Positions 39,579 to 47,587 of a DNA stretch of 47,587 nucleotides are shown here, piece after piece. The position numbers and the translations under genes were made by a program. The stretch comes from Actinotalea ferrariae. GTDB lineage: Bacteria > Actinomycetota > Actinomycetes > Actinomycetales > Cellulomonadaceae. The stretch covers positions 1-47,587 of the forward strand of contig NZ_JACVQL010000021.1 of the NCBI RefSeq assembly GCF_019733465.1. Direction: 5' to 3'. The first letter of the stretch is position 1. Every line of letters starts with the position of its first letter. The notes beneath the pieces were generated by a model. That model was not told the origin of the DNA, did not search any database, and saw only the letters and a list, made by a program, of their open reading frames with translations.

Positions 39579-41528
39579 TCAAGGGACCGCGGCATCGGAC
39601 GTTGTCGACTCCGTGGTGGTGGTCTCCTCGACGATGTCCTGGCCGAGCCGGATCCCGGTGTAGGCCGCGACAGCCATCAGCACGAGGAGCCCGACGATCA
39701 GGCGCCACTCCGACCACAAGGGCTGCACGCGGGTGTCCCACACCCGGACCGGCACCGGCAGGGCCCGCAGCCGCAGCGTCGGGGCGTGGTCGTCGGCCGC
39801 GCGGAGCCGCCGCGGGAAGCGACGGCGGCTGCGGTCGCGGCCGGGTCGTCGGCCGCCTGCCAGCGCACCGCTGACGACGGCGGCCGCCGCCAGGAGGTAG
39901 GCGGCCGTCTGCGGCGTGGCCCCCAGTCGCGCCGCCGGGGTGAGTGTCGTACGCAGCGGGAGCGATGCGATCAGCTCCTGATCGGTGAACAGACCGGTCC
40001 GCGCGACGACCGTCCCGTCCGCCATGATCATGGCGCTGACGCCCACGGTGGAGACCTGGACGGTCGACCTGGCGTGCTCCACCGCCCGGAAGCGGGACAT
40101 CGCCAACTGCTGGGTCGACTCCGGGGTGCGCCCGAACGAGGCGTTGTTGGTCGGGATGACGATCAGCTCTGCCCCGTCGAGGACCCCTTCGCGGATGAGG
40201 TCACCGTAGGCGACCTCGAAGCAGATCCCGGTGGCGAGGCGCACGTCACGTCCGAGCGCGTCGATCCGCACATCGAGGACGGCCGGGCCGCCGCCGGCTG
40301 CCATGTCCGTGGCGACCCGGTCGACGAGCGGTGTGAGCTGCCGGAAGAACGAGCGGAAGGGGACGTACTCCCCGAAGGGCACCGGGTGCTGCTTGGCATA
40401 GGTATCGCCGACCCCCGAGCCGGCGGTCCAGACGATGACCTCGTTGTAGCGGACGTCTTGCCCGTTGGGGAACCGCTGGGTCCCGAGTAGCAGTGGGGCG
40501 CCAGCCGCTGCGGCGGCGCGGTCCACGGTCGAAGCCTGCGCGCGGTCGGTGCGGGGGTCGATGTCGGCGGCACTCTCCGGCCACACCACCAGGTCCAGCT
40601 GACGTCTTCCGGCGCTCACCGCGAGCCGCTCGGTACCTTCGGCGTGATTGGCCGTGACGTCACGGGCCTGATCGGCCCAGTCGGCGCCCTGCTGCGGGAC
40701 GTTGCCCTGGACCGCGCCGATCAGCAGTGAGCCGCTCTCCGGGCCGGCGCTCACAGGAAGCAGGTTCGGGGCCCCGGCCAGGAGCCCAGCGGCAACCAGC
40801 GCCCCCGTCGCGGGGGTAACCGCATGGTTGCGAAGGTGCTGCAGCCCCAGCGCCATCAGCGCCCCCGTCGCGGCGACGAACGCGGAGACCAGGACTTCCC
40901 CACCGTAGGGCGCGAGTCGCAGCAGGGGCGCCTCGGTCTGGGAGAACGCCAGGAAGCCCCACGGGAAGCCCCCGAAGGACCAGGAGCCGCGGACCTGCTC
41001 GATGGCGACCCACAGCACGGCTGCGGTGACCGACTGGGCCAGCGGGCGACCAGTGAGCCAGGCGGCCCTGCGCGCGTACGCCCACAGCGCGCCGAAGCCG
41101 GCGACGTACAGCGCCTGGAACAGGCTGAGCGCGACCCACGGCAGCACCGATCCGGTGGCCTGCAGTGCCCAGTGCACCAGCGGCAGGAAGAACGCCAGGC
41201 CCCAGACCAGGCCGATGCCTGCGGCGCGGACCGGTGACGCGCGGCGCAGCGCGAGCAGCAGGCACGCCATGCCGGCGTAGGCCAGCGGCCACCATCCGCG
41301 GTCAGGAAACGCGAGACTCGTCGCCCAGCCACTCACAGCTGCTCCGAGCAGCACCAGCCCCGGCGGCATGAGGCCGAGTGATGAGGCGCCACCGTTGCGG
41401 CGTCGCGCATTCACGCGCTCGACCGCTTGATGGGAGGAACCGGCGTGGACACCAGGATCCCCACCTGCCGCACGAGCCGGACCCAGCCGCGTGGCCGACA
41501 ACGAAGGGCGGTCGGGCACCGTGCTCAC
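39579..41528 (-). CDS. lnt: Apolipoprotein N-acyltransferase
   Basis: 649-aa membrane enzyme that adds the third acyl chain to lipoproteins. Six or more N-terminal spans (with FGGFPWGFLAFSQTE, an Lnt hallmark) precede a nitrilase-like periplasmic domain holding the Glu-Lys-Cys triad: HPVPFGEYVPFRSFF, VVWPESAADI and the nucleophile Cys in ATGICFEVAYGDL. An extra C-terminal segment of about 100 residues with a further span is longer than typical. The GTG start has GGGAGG 7 nt upstream. It is last in the cytochrome c maturation operon, 60 bp after ccsA. It could serve lipoproteins made by this element (DUF305) or be a spare copy. Confidence 0.9.
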   Translation of the reverse strand: MSTVPDRPSLSATRLGPARAAGGDPGVHAGSSHQAVERVNARRRNGGASSLGLMPPGLVLLGAAVSGWATSLAFPDRGWWPLAYAGMACLLLALRRASPVRAAGIGLVWGLAFFLPLVHWALQATGSVLPWVALSLFQALYVAGFGALWAYARRAAWLTGRPLAQSVTAAVLWVAIEQVRGSWSFGGFPWGFLAFSQTEAPLLRLAPYGGEVLVSAFVAATGALMALGLQHLRNHAVTPATGALVAAGLLAGAPNLLPVSAGPESGSLLIGAVQGNVPQQGADWADQARDVTANHAEGTERLAVSAGRRQLDLVVWPESAADIDPRTDRAQASTVDRAAAAAGAPLLLGTQRFPNGQDVRYNEVIVWTAGSGVGDTYAKQHPVPFGEYVPFRSFFRQLTPLVDRVATDMAAGGGPAVLDVRIDALGRDVRLATGICFEVAYGDLIREGVLDGAELIVIPTNNASFGRTPESTQQLAMSRFRAVEHARSTVQVSTVGVSAMIMADGTVVARTGLFTDQELIASLPLRTTLTPAARLGATPQTAAYLLAAAAVVSGALAGGRRPGRDRSRRRFPRRLRAADDHAPTLRLRALPVPVRVWDTRVQPLWSEWRLIVGLLVLMAVAAYTGIRLGQDIVEETTTTESTTSDAAVP

Positions 41529-41588
41529 CTGGCGCCTCCCGATGGGTCGTCACGCACCCTCCGGGCGCGCATCGGCGTCGGCAGGTCC

Positions 41589-42575
41589 TCAGACGCCGGC
41601 ATAGGAGTGCAGGCCCGTGATGAACAGGTTGACGCCGACGAAGTTGAAGAGGAACGCGGCGTATCCGGCCAGGGCAAGCCACGCGGCCTTCCTTCCCCGC
41701 CACCCGGCGGTGGACTGCGCGTGCAGGTAGGCGGCGTAGAGCACCCAGGTGATGAAGGCCCAGGTCTCCTTGGGGTCCCACCCCCAGTAACGGCCCCAGG
41801 AGTCCTCGGCCCAGATCGCACCAGCCAAGACGGCGAAGGTCCACACGGGGAAGGCGAACAGGTGGGCGGTGTGGGCAACGCGTTCGAGGGTGGCGCCTGC
41901 GGGCAGTCGGCCGGCGTAGCCGCGCGTCGCCTGCCCGCTGGTGTCCCGTGCGTCGGCGCGGCGGCGCAGCAGGTACAGGCCAGTTGCGGCGGCGCCGACG
42001 GTGAAGACGCCACCGGCGATGATCGCCGCCGCGACGTGGATGACCAACCAGTACGAGTTCAGCGCCGGGACCAGGTCGCCCGCGGGGGTGTAGAGGACGG
42101 TCACGGCGAGCCCCAGGCACAAGGTGACCAGAGCGAGGATCCACACGCCGAGGTCACGCACCGGCTGGCGTCGCAGGAACGCCAGGTAGGCCGCAGTAGC
42201 GGCGAGCGTGGCGGCGGCGGTGAACTCGTACATGTTGCCCCACGGCGCTCGGCCTGCAGCGAGACCCCGGGTCAGGACGCCGGCCAGGTGCAGCACGAAC
42301 GCGAGCATGGTGAGCGCAGCGGCAATCCGCTCCAGGCGTTGCGTCGCCGCGCCCTCCGTGGTGGCGCGGTCGACAACCGTCCGAGGAGGCGACGAGGCGT
42401 TGCGGCCGGTGTGAGCACCGGCGGCGACGTGCTCCATCTGGCGGACGTCGTGGGCCACGGCCGGGGAGCGCCTCGCCGCCTGGCAGGCGTAGGTGAGCAT
42501 CGCCAGGGCATAGACGGCGATGGCGCTGTAGATCAGCCGGTCGCTGAGCTCCGCCAGGAAGGTGGGGGTCGGCAC
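41589..42575 (-). CDS. ccsA: System II cytochrome c biogenesis protein CcsA (heme handling)
   Basis: 328-aa membrane protein with about eight spans. The tryptophan-rich WWD heme-binding motif is visible as DSWGRYWGWDPKETWAFITW, flanked by conserved histidines (VIHVAAAIIAGG and a C-terminal LHSY). With ResB it moves heme outward and attaches it to apocytochrome c. The region of residues 45-75 is an unusually long polar loop. The GTG start follows the resB stop by 2 bp. Confidence 0.92.
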   Translation of the reverse strand: MPTPTFLAELSDRLIYSAIAVYALAMLTYACQAARRSPAVAHDVRQMEHVAAGAHTGRNASSPPRTVVDRATTEGAATQRLERIAAALTMLAFVLHLAGVLTRGLAAGRAPWGNMYEFTAAATLAATAAYLAFLRRQPVRDLGVWILALVTLCLGLAVTVLYTPAGDLVPALNSYWLVIHVAAAIIAGGVFTVGAAATGLYLLRRRADARDTSGQATRGYAGRLPAGATLERVAHTAHLFAFPVWTFAVLAGAIWAEDSWGRYWGWDPKETWAFITWVLYAAYLHAQSTAGWRGRKAAWLALAGYAAFLFNFVGVNLFITGLHSYAGV

Positions 42576-42577
42576 GG

Positions 42578-44287
42578 TCAGTCCTCTCGGTCGTGAGGTG
42601 AAGCGTCGGTGGCGGCCGGTTCGGCGCCCGGCACGGCGGCGAGCACCGAGGAGAGTTCGTCAGGGACCGGTCCGCGACGGGTCAAGGCGTAGGTGGCGGC
42701 CTCGATCGTCGAGGCGCCGCCTTCGCGTGCGGCGGTCACGCGGATCCAGATCCGGCGCCGGCGTACGGCCAGCGACACGGTCAGGCCGAGCAGCAGAGCG
42801 ACGGCTGCCGCGAGAGCGATCTCCTTGCCCGGGTCGTGGGCGATCTGGAAGTTGGCGAACCGGGAGACGGACTCGAAGGTGAGGGTTCCCTGCCCGTCGG
42901 GCAAGGTCATCGACTCGCCCGGCACCAGAGCCCGCGCGAACGGCTGGTCCCCGCTCGTGACCTGGGTCAGGTCAGTCTTGTCGAGACGGAACACGGACTG
43001 CGGCGCGCCGTCGGCCAGGCCTAGGTCCCCGGTATACGCGGTAAGCAGGAGCTGAGGGTCGACCAGATCCGGGTAGAGCGAGCGGGGTCCGGCGGCCGGG
43101 TCGACGGAGGCGGTAGGAAGGAAGAAGCCCTCGAAGCCCAGCTGGGTCGGCTGCGCGTCCGGGACCTTGATCACCCCTTCGGAGGACAGGTTCCCGTCGA
43201 ACGGCACGAACACCACCGGGCCGGTGAAGACGGTCTGTCCGCGTCCGTCGCGGACGCTGACGACCGGTGCATAGCCGTGGCCGGTGAGGAACACCTTGGT
43301 CCCGTCGACCTGCAAGGGGTGGTTCACCGCGATCGTGTCTTCCTCCGCGACACCGCCAGGCGTACGCAACACGGTCACCTCGGCTTGGAAGTCCCTCGCG
43401 CTACCCCGTTGGGGACCGGACATCTCGAACTCGGCGGTGAAGTCCTCCAAGGTGAAGGAGAAGGGGGTCAGGCTCTCGGCGTCGGTCAGCGGTCCGGGGG
43501 TGAACTCGTCGTACTGCAGGCGGGTGTTGGTGAAGGAGGCACCCTCCACGACGATCACCCGCCCCTCGAAGCCGAACAACGAACCGATCGCCACTCCGAA
43601 GAGCAGGACCAGCAAGGACAGGTGGAACACGAGGTTGCCGACCTCGCGCAGGTATCCCTTCTCCGCTCGGACCGAGGTCTCGTCGACCACGACCCGGAAC
43701 CTCCTGGCTCGCAGGTGGGAGGCCGCCACCTCCAACACCTGAGCCGGCTCCGCCGTCACGTTCCCGCGACGGTGCTCGTCCAGGCGCGCCAGGTTGGTCG
43801 GCGCCCGCGGGGGTTCCGCGCGCGCGGACTGCCACAGGCGAGCTGCTCTGGGCAGGACGCAACCGGTCATCGACACCATGAGCAGCATGTAGATCGCGGC
43901 GAACCAGGACGAGGAGTAGACCTCGAAGAACCCCAGGCGATCCAGCCATGGACCCAGCACCGGGTTGTCTGCGAGGAACCTGGTGACGGCACCGGGGTCG
44001 AACGCAACGCCGCGTTGAGGAAGCAACGAGCCCGGCACAGCGGCCAGGGCCAGCGCGAGGAGGAGCAGCACCGCGGTCCGCATGGACGTCAACGTCCGCC
44101 ACGCCCACCGCAACCATGCCAGCAGCCCTTGACCGGTCGGACGGGACGGCATCGCCATCACCCCCGGCCGGGCCGCCTCCTCGAGACGTGCCGTCACCGC
44201 GCCGTCCTCGAGCGCGTCCCCCGTTGGCGGGGATGCCGCGGCCTCGGTCACGGCGTCACGGGCGAGGGCACCGGTTCGCTCGGTCAC
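42578..44287 (-). CDS. resB: System II cytochrome c biogenesis protein ResB
   Basis: 569-aa protein: cytosolic start, three spans near residues 65-90, 125-150 and 215-235, a large extracytoplasmic domain and a final span before a cytosolic tail. Characteristic segments are WRTLTSMRTAVLLLLALA, FFEVYSSSWFAAIYMLL, KGYLREVGNLVFHLSLL and TVFTGPVVFVPFD. It forms the heme lyase with CcsA. The GTG start overlaps the DUF305 stop (GTGA). Confidence 0.92.
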   Translation of the reverse strand: MTERTGALARDAVTEAAASPPTGDALEDGAVTARLEEAARPGVMAMPSRPTGQGLLAWLRWAWRTLTSMRTAVLLLLALALAAVPGSLLPQRGVAFDPGAVTRFLADNPVLGPWLDRLGFFEVYSSSWFAAIYMLLMVSMTGCVLPRAARLWQSARAEPPRAPTNLARLDEHRRGNVTAEPAQVLEVAASHLRARRFRVVVDETSVRAEKGYLREVGNLVFHLSLLVLLFGVAIGSLFGFEGRVIVVEGASFTNTRLQYDEFTPGPLTDAESLTPFSFTLEDFTAEFEMSGPQRGSARDFQAEVTVLRTPGGVAEEDTIAVNHPLQVDGTKVFLTGHGYAPVVSVRDGRGQTVFTGPVVFVPFDGNLSSEGVIKVPDAQPTQLGFEGFFLPTASVDPAAGPRSLYPDLVDPQLLLTAYTGDLGLADGAPQSVFRLDKTDLTQVTSGDQPFARALVPGESMTLPDGQGTLTFESVSRFANFQIAHDPGKEIALAAAVALLLGLTVSLAVRRRRIWIRVTAAREGGASTIEAATYALTRRGPVPDELSSVLAAVPGAEPAATDASPHDRED

Positions 44288-44973
44288 TGGTCCGCAGACG
44301 CGGCTTCCCGCGCGTCGAGCATGTCGCTGAGCACGGTGAGCTCGGTGGTCTGGGAGCTAACGATCGCCTGGGCCAGGCGGCGCACATCCTCGTCCCCGAC
44401 CAGGTCGAGGGCGGCCTGCGCCATGGCGACGCCGCCTTCGTGGTGCGCCACCATGAGCCGCAGGTACAGGATCTCCGCGTCGACACCACCTGCGTGGGCC
44501 AAATTTCCCAGATCCTCGTCGCTCGCCATCCCAGGCATCGCCGCGTCGGAGTCCGGCGTCGCCGTCGCTTCAGCACCGTGGTCCATGGAGCCCATGCTGG
44601 AGTCGGTCGCCCTCATCCACTGCATGCGCGCGGACCGGCTGGCCTGCGGCAGGTCCCACTGCTCCAGCCAGCCGTACATCTGCCCAGCCTGCTGCTGCTG
44701 TGTCAGCATGATGTCCAGCGCCAGGGATCGAACCTCGGGATCGTCGGTGGCGTCGCGAACCATGGTGGACATCTCCACCGCCTGGACGTGGTGCGCCTGC
44801 ATGTCGCGAGCGAACCCTGCTTCGGCGGAGTCCTCTCCAGGCCGCGAGACGGGGTCGCCCCCGTCGGTCAAGGCCGAGCCAGCGACCATGCCGGCGACCC
44901 CGACCACGGCGGCGACCAGGATCACCACCGCAACGGTCGGGATCCTGCGGGCCGCCGTCCCGTTCTCGCTCAT
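44284..44973 (-). CDS. DUF305 protein with N-terminal membrane anchor
   Basis: 229-aa protein. The ATG at 44973 (TGATG overlap with the upstream gene) gives a signal anchor (TVAVVILVAAVVGVAGMVAG). The DUF305 bundle has both metal-site halves, FARDMQAHHVQAVEMSTMV and YLRLMVAHHEGGVAMAQAAL, with a Met-rich linker (SMGSMDHG, AAMPGMAS). Third DUF305 gene in the element. Its place between DUF3105 and resB suggests metal capture or copper supply on the outer membrane face during cytochrome maturation. Confidence 0.87.
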   Translation of the reverse strand: MSENGTAARRIPTVAVVILVAAVVGVAGMVAGSALTDGGDPVSRPGEDSAEAGFARDMQAHHVQAVEMSTMVRDATDDPEVRSLALDIMLTQQQQAGQMYGWLEQWDLPQASRSARMQWMRATDSSMGSMDHGAEATATPDSDAAMPGMASDEDLGNLAHAGGVDAEILYLRLMVAHHEGGVAMAQAALDLVGDEDVRRLAQAIVSSQTTELTVLSDMLDAREAASADQ

Positions 44974-45644
44974 CAGGCGTCCACCCCACCGGTGCACGGC
45001 GCACCCGGCTCCGGGGTCTGCTCACCTTGCTGGTACTTGACCACGAACTGTTCCAGGCGCGGGTCGTCCGCATCCTCCAGCGCGAGCTGGGTCCCCCAGG
45101 CGCTGGCCACCACCGACTGCTCTGGGAGACCGTCGAAGGGGCTGAGCAGCACGTAGGCGTTGCCCTCGGCAAGATCGGTCAGCTGTTGCACCTGCTCAGC
45201 CGGCAGGTCCGAGTTGTAGGTGATCCACACGGCACCGTGCTCTAGGGAGTGCACGCCCAGCTCATTGGTGATCGGTTCGAAGTATGTGCCGCAGTTGGCC
45301 CACACGCCCGCGTGGTCGCCCCCGACGGGCGGGGTCTGCTCGTACTGCACGGGCTGCTGGACATGGCTGGCAGACAGGTCGGTGAAGGTCTGAACGCCTT
45401 CGATGTCACCGGTTGCCGCTTCGACGACCTCGGTTGCGCGTCGCTGCTCACCGACGATCACGACGGCCGTCGCGGTGACGAGCACGCCTGCGACGAGCAG
45501 GCTCGTACCGGTGATGACCGCCGTCCGGCGGCGTTCGGCCCGTCGTTGCTGCTCGCGGATCTCGGTCAGGCGGGCGGCGCGCTCGGCCGCTTCTTGCTTT
45601 CGGTTCACCATCAGGTCAGGTGCCTTCCGTTCAGGGTCGTTCAC
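44973..45644 (-). CDS. DUF3105 membrane-anchored protein
   Basis: 223 aa from a GTG that overlaps the ccdA stop (GTGA); an internal ATG at 45611 is also possible. A basic coiled start (KQEAAERAARLTEIREQQRRAERRR), one span (TAVITGTSLLVAGVLVTATAVVI) and the extracytoplasmic DUF3105 domain with VQYEQTPPVGGDHAGVWANCGTY.. and HSLEHGAVWITY. The conserved HAGVWxNCGxY and LEHG residues suggest a metal site or redox Cys. The family often sits beside DUF305 genes; its function is not established. Confidence 0.87.
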   Translation of the reverse strand: MNDPERKAPDLMVNRKQEAAERAARLTEIREQQRRAERRRTAVITGTSLLVAGVLVTATAVVIVGEQRRATEVVEAATGDIEGVQTFTDLSASHVQQPVQYEQTPPVGGDHAGVWANCGTYFEPITNELGVHSLEHGAVWITYNSDLPAEQVQQLTDLAEGNAYVLLSPFDGLPEQSVVASAWGTQLALEDADDPRLEQFVVKYQQGEQTPEPGAPCTGGVDA

Positions 45645-46390
45645 AGGACGGTGGAGTAGCCAGAGATCGTGGACTGCAGTGCGCGCATGATGTGGTCCCA
45701 CACACCCGTGGCGAGCAGGAGTCCGGTCGCGATGAGCATGACCGCACCGGCGCGTTTGATCGCCACGGTGTGCCGACGCGCCCACCCGGTCGCGGTCAGC
45801 GCGCGCCGCATTCCCAGACCCACAGCGATGAACGGCAGCCCTAGCCCGGCGGCGTAGACGGCGGCCAGCGCCGCCCCACGTCCCGCGCTGGCCTCGGTGA
45901 ACGCCAGAGTCTGCACCGTGGCGAGCGTCGGACCGAGGCATGGCGTCCAGCCCAGCCCGAACGTGACGCCCATCAACGGGGCGCCCATCAGACCCGTCTT
46001 CGGGCGCAGCCGCGGCAGCAGCTGAAGCTGCGACCGGGGGAGCCAGCCGGCGAAGACAAGACCCATGATCACGACCACGACGCCCAGGACACGCGTGAGG
46101 AGCGCCTGCGAGGACTGGAGCGTGGCCCCGAGACCACCGAAGAGCGCGCCGTAGGCGACGAACACCGCAGCGAACCCCAGGATGAAGAGTGAGGTGCCCA
46201 CCACCACCGGACGGCGGCGCGTCGGTGCTTCCTGATCGAGCAAGGGGCCACCAGCGACGTACGACACGTACCCGGGCACCACGGGAAGCACGCACGGGGA
46301 CACGAACGAGATCAGCCCGGCCAGGGCCGCGACTGCCGCCGCCGCCAACATCGGGCCGGCCGCGACGACGTCCTGAGCTGCCTCACTCAC
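45641..46390 (-). CDS. ccdA: Cytochrome c biogenesis thiol transporter CcdA
   Basis: 249-aa protein with six spans. Both redox cysteines are in the classical setting: ISFVSPCVLPVVPGYVSY and LGWTPCLGPTLATV. It carries electrons from cytosolic thioredoxin to ResA so that apocytochrome cysteines stay reduced. The GTG start overlaps the resA stop (GTGA). Differs from the paired-cysteine CcdA-like protein at 17260, so the element has two separate thiol transport routes. Confidence 0.92.
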   Translation of the reverse strand: MSEAAQDVVAAGPMLAAAAVAALAGLISFVSPCVLPVVPGYVSYVAGGPLLDQEAPTRRRPVVVGTSLFILGFAAVFVAYGALFGGLGATLQSSQALLTRVLGVVVVIMGLVFAGWLPRSQLQLLPRLRPKTGLMGAPLMGVTFGLGWTPCLGPTLATVQTLAFTEASAGRGAALAAVYAAGLGLPFIAVGLGMRRALTATGWARRHTVAIKRAGAVMLIATGLLLATGVWDHIMRALQSTISGYSTVL

Positions 46391-47061
46391 GACTGCCCCG
46401 CCGTCTGCTCGCTCAGGACCGCGTCGAGCAGGGCGGTCAGGGTCGACTCCTCGACCGCCCCCAGGACGCGGGCCGCCGGGCGACCGTCACGGTCCAGAAC
46501 GAGGGTCACCGGAACCCCCGCACCGGGAAGGTGCTCGGCCAAGCTCAGCAGGGCCTTGCCGTCGCTGTCGTCGATGCTCGGGTAGGTGATCGCGTAGGTC
46601 TCCTCGAACGCGATCGCCGCGGGCGGGTTGTCCCGTACGTTCACTCCGAGGAACCGCACACCCTCGTCGGCATACGCCGTTGAGGTGGCCGCGAGGACGG
46701 GGGCCTCCTCGCGGCACGGCCCGCACCAGGAGCCCCACACGTTGATGACCACGACATCGCCGCGCCATTCCGCGATGTCGATCGCCTCACCGCTCAGCCC
46801 GGTTCCCGACAAGCTCAACGGTTCGGCCCGGTCCTCAGGCGGGTACTCCGTCGCCGCCCTACTGACCGTTGTCGACGGGCCTTGCTCAGCCGCGACACCC
46901 TGGTTCGCCGAGAACAAGCCGGCGAGCTGCACGGCCACCAGGGCCCCGGTCACCAGGGCCAGGACGACGGCGATGATCCGCGGACGGAGCAGCAGCGGGC
47001 GCGACTGCCCCGACGCGGGCGTTACCTGCACCGGAGTGCGGGCGGGGGTCGGCTCATCCAC
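46387..47061 (-). CDS. resA: ResA/TlpA-like extracytoplasmic thioredoxin
   Basis: 224-aa protein with an N-terminal anchor (IIAVVLALVTGALVAVQLAGLF) and a thioredoxin fold: VVVINVWGSWCGPCREEAPVL holds the active CxxC, FLGVNVRDNPPAAIAF and the cis-Pro region GVPVTLVLDRDG follow. It keeps the CxxCH motif of apocytochrome c reduced for heme attachment. The GTG at 47061 overlaps the stop of the sensor gene by 8 bases; the longer frame from 47184 lies within that gene and is unlikely. Confidence 0.9.
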   Translation of the reverse strand: MDEPTPARTPVQVTPASGQSRPLLLRPRIIAVVLALVTGALVAVQLAGLFSANQGVAAEQGPSTTVSRAATEYPPEDRAEPLSLSGTGLSGEAIDIAEWRGDVVVINVWGSWCGPCREEAPVLAATSTAYADEGVRFLGVNVRDNPPAAIAFEETYAITYPSIDDSDGKALLSLAEHLPGAGVPVTLVLDRDGRPAARVLGAVEESTLTALLDAVLSEQTAGQS

Positions 47062-47530
47062 GCTGGGCGACCGCCAACGGTCCAGACGCCCCGTCAGCAA
47101 GAGCAGTGGGGACCGTCCCACCCGCGTGATGGCGATCGCTGGCCGCTGGGAGTTCCGGCTGCCCTGGCTGCGGTGGGATGTCACCTCCTGCGGCGACGCC
47201 CAGCACCTCCAGCAGCGTCGAGCCGTGCGTCGTCAGCCGGCACATGACCAACTTTCCGTGCCTGCGGGCGGTCACCAGCCCGGCTCGACGCAGGATGCGC
47301 AAATGGTGCGAGACCAGGTTGGGCGCGGCACCGACAACCCAGGCGAGATCGCACACGCACAACTCGGTTCCGAGCGCTAGCGCCGCTGCCATACGAAGCC
47401 GCACCGGGTCGGCGAGCGCCTTGGCCGTGCTCGCCATCGTCTGAGAACGGTCGACCTCAGGCAATGCCCCGCGGACCGCCTCGGCGCGCGGCACGTCCAG
47501 GCACAGCAGGTCACATCCCTCGGCCGTCAT
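47054..47530 (-). CDS. CadC-type ArsR-family metal sensor repressor
   Basis: 158-aa winged-helix repressor that leads the cytochrome c operon. The N-terminal CDLLCLD has the Cys-x3-Cys spacing of CadC (Cys7/Cys11), and alpha3 has ELCVCDLAWVV (the CadC Cys58/Cys60 pair), so a four-Cys Cd/Pb/Zn site is likely. The recognition helix is APNLVSHHLRILRRAGLV. ATG 47530 lies 6 nt after TACGAT, fitting a leaderless mRNA; the longer frame from 47581 would read through the promoter. The C-terminal 40 residues are a Pro/Ala-rich tail beyond the fold. It should release the operon when the metal is present. Confidence 0.87.
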   Translation of the reverse strand: MTAEGCDLLCLDVPRAEAVRGALPEVDRSQTMASTAKALADPVRLRMAAALALGTELCVCDLAWVVGAAPNLVSHHLRILRRAGLVTARRHGKLVMCRLTTHGSTLLEVLGVAAGGDIPPQPGQPELPAASDRHHAGGTVPTALADGASGPLAVAQRG

Positions 47531-47556
47531 GGCAACATCGTAACGAGCGTTGATAG
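47531..47556 (-). promoter_or_regulatory. Promoter/operator of the CadC-cytochrome c operon
   Basis: Minus-strand TACGAT (47542-47537) is a -10 box 6 nt before the ATG. Just upstream and overlapping is ATCAACGCTCGTTACGAT, an imperfect palindrome (ATC-AAC/GTT-GAT) of the kind bound by CadC-like repressors. No clear -35 is seen. Confidence 0.5.
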
Positions 47557-47587
47557 GGACTGCTGCAGGGCTGGTTGACACTCCATC

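Larger units (their letters stand above)
13211..47587. mobile_element. Integrative metal-resistance element inserted at tRNA-Met (left end; right end not in window)
   Basis: Starts at the tRNA fragment, carries an adjacent tyrosine recombinase and then metal sensors, exporters, copper-binding proteins, redox proteins and several gene remnants. No conjugation, replication or phage structural gene is visible in this part, so whether it is an ICE, an integrative mobilisable element or a genomic island cannot be decided. The extent to the right edge is an assumption based on continuous metal-linked content. Confidence 0.65.

Overview
The window is high-GC DNA with GTG/TTG starts, tightly coupled (ATGA/GTGA/TGATG) operons and probable leaderless genes. 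It looks like a soil or plant-litter actinobacterium of the Cellulomonas/Cellulosimicrobium type (order Micrococcales). This is inferred from gene content and codon style, not from a database search.

Positions 1-13210 look like ordinary chromosome centred on chitin use. Two divergent secreted chitinases (one, cut by the window edge, fuses a copper lytic polysaccharide monooxygenase to two CBM5/12 modules and a GH18 domain) face a six-gene operon on the minus strand: ROK regulator, sugar-binding lipoprotein, two ABC permeases, ROK sugar kinase and glucosamine-6-phosphate deaminase. Together they cover secretion, uptake, phosphorylation and deamination of GlcNAc or its oligomers. An operator-like motif is shared by the regulator's own promoter and the space between the chitinases. 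A Y-family polymerase, a DUF1361 membrane protein and a lipoprotein follow.

At 13211 the 3' part of a tRNA-Met(CAT) gene lies next to a tyrosine recombinase. This is the left end of an integrative element; no second copy of the tRNA segment is seen, so the right end is probably outside the window. The element carries a dense metal-handling island. (i) 14.6-25.4 kb: a copper-type two-component system whose probable binding box (CTTCAT-N5-CTTCAT) recurs five times. It precedes a thiol-redox operon with an unannotated 43-residue Cys-Cys peptide, a Csp-type copper storage protein, a 26-residue ORF and an NlpC/P60 hydrolase that also has a c-di-AMP (ydaO) riboswitch. Three CsoR-type boxes precede a CopB-type ATPase. 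(ii) 25.5-29.6 kb: an alpha/beta hydrolase, a CmtR-type sensor, decayed cation-transporter fragments around a small methyltransferase, and an Nramp transporter. (iii) 30-39.6 kb: small membrane proteins, FliL, an M23 peptidase, two copies of a CDF exporter/ArsR module (the second ArsR has lost its DNA-binding core), CopC, a CopD-CtaG fusion and a second CtaG, with several duplication scars. (iv) 39.6-47.5 kb: one minus-strand operon of eight genes, led by a CadC-type sensor, that encodes complete System II cytochrome c maturation (ResA, CcdA, ResB, CcsA) with DUF3105, DUF305 and an apolipoprotein N-acyltransferase.

The most novel-looking parts are the box-linked regulon, the CC-peptide redox operon, the combined two-component box and c-di-AMP riboswitch in front of a mobile cell-wall hydrolase gene, and metal-sensor control of a mobile cytochrome c/lipoprotein maturation operon.
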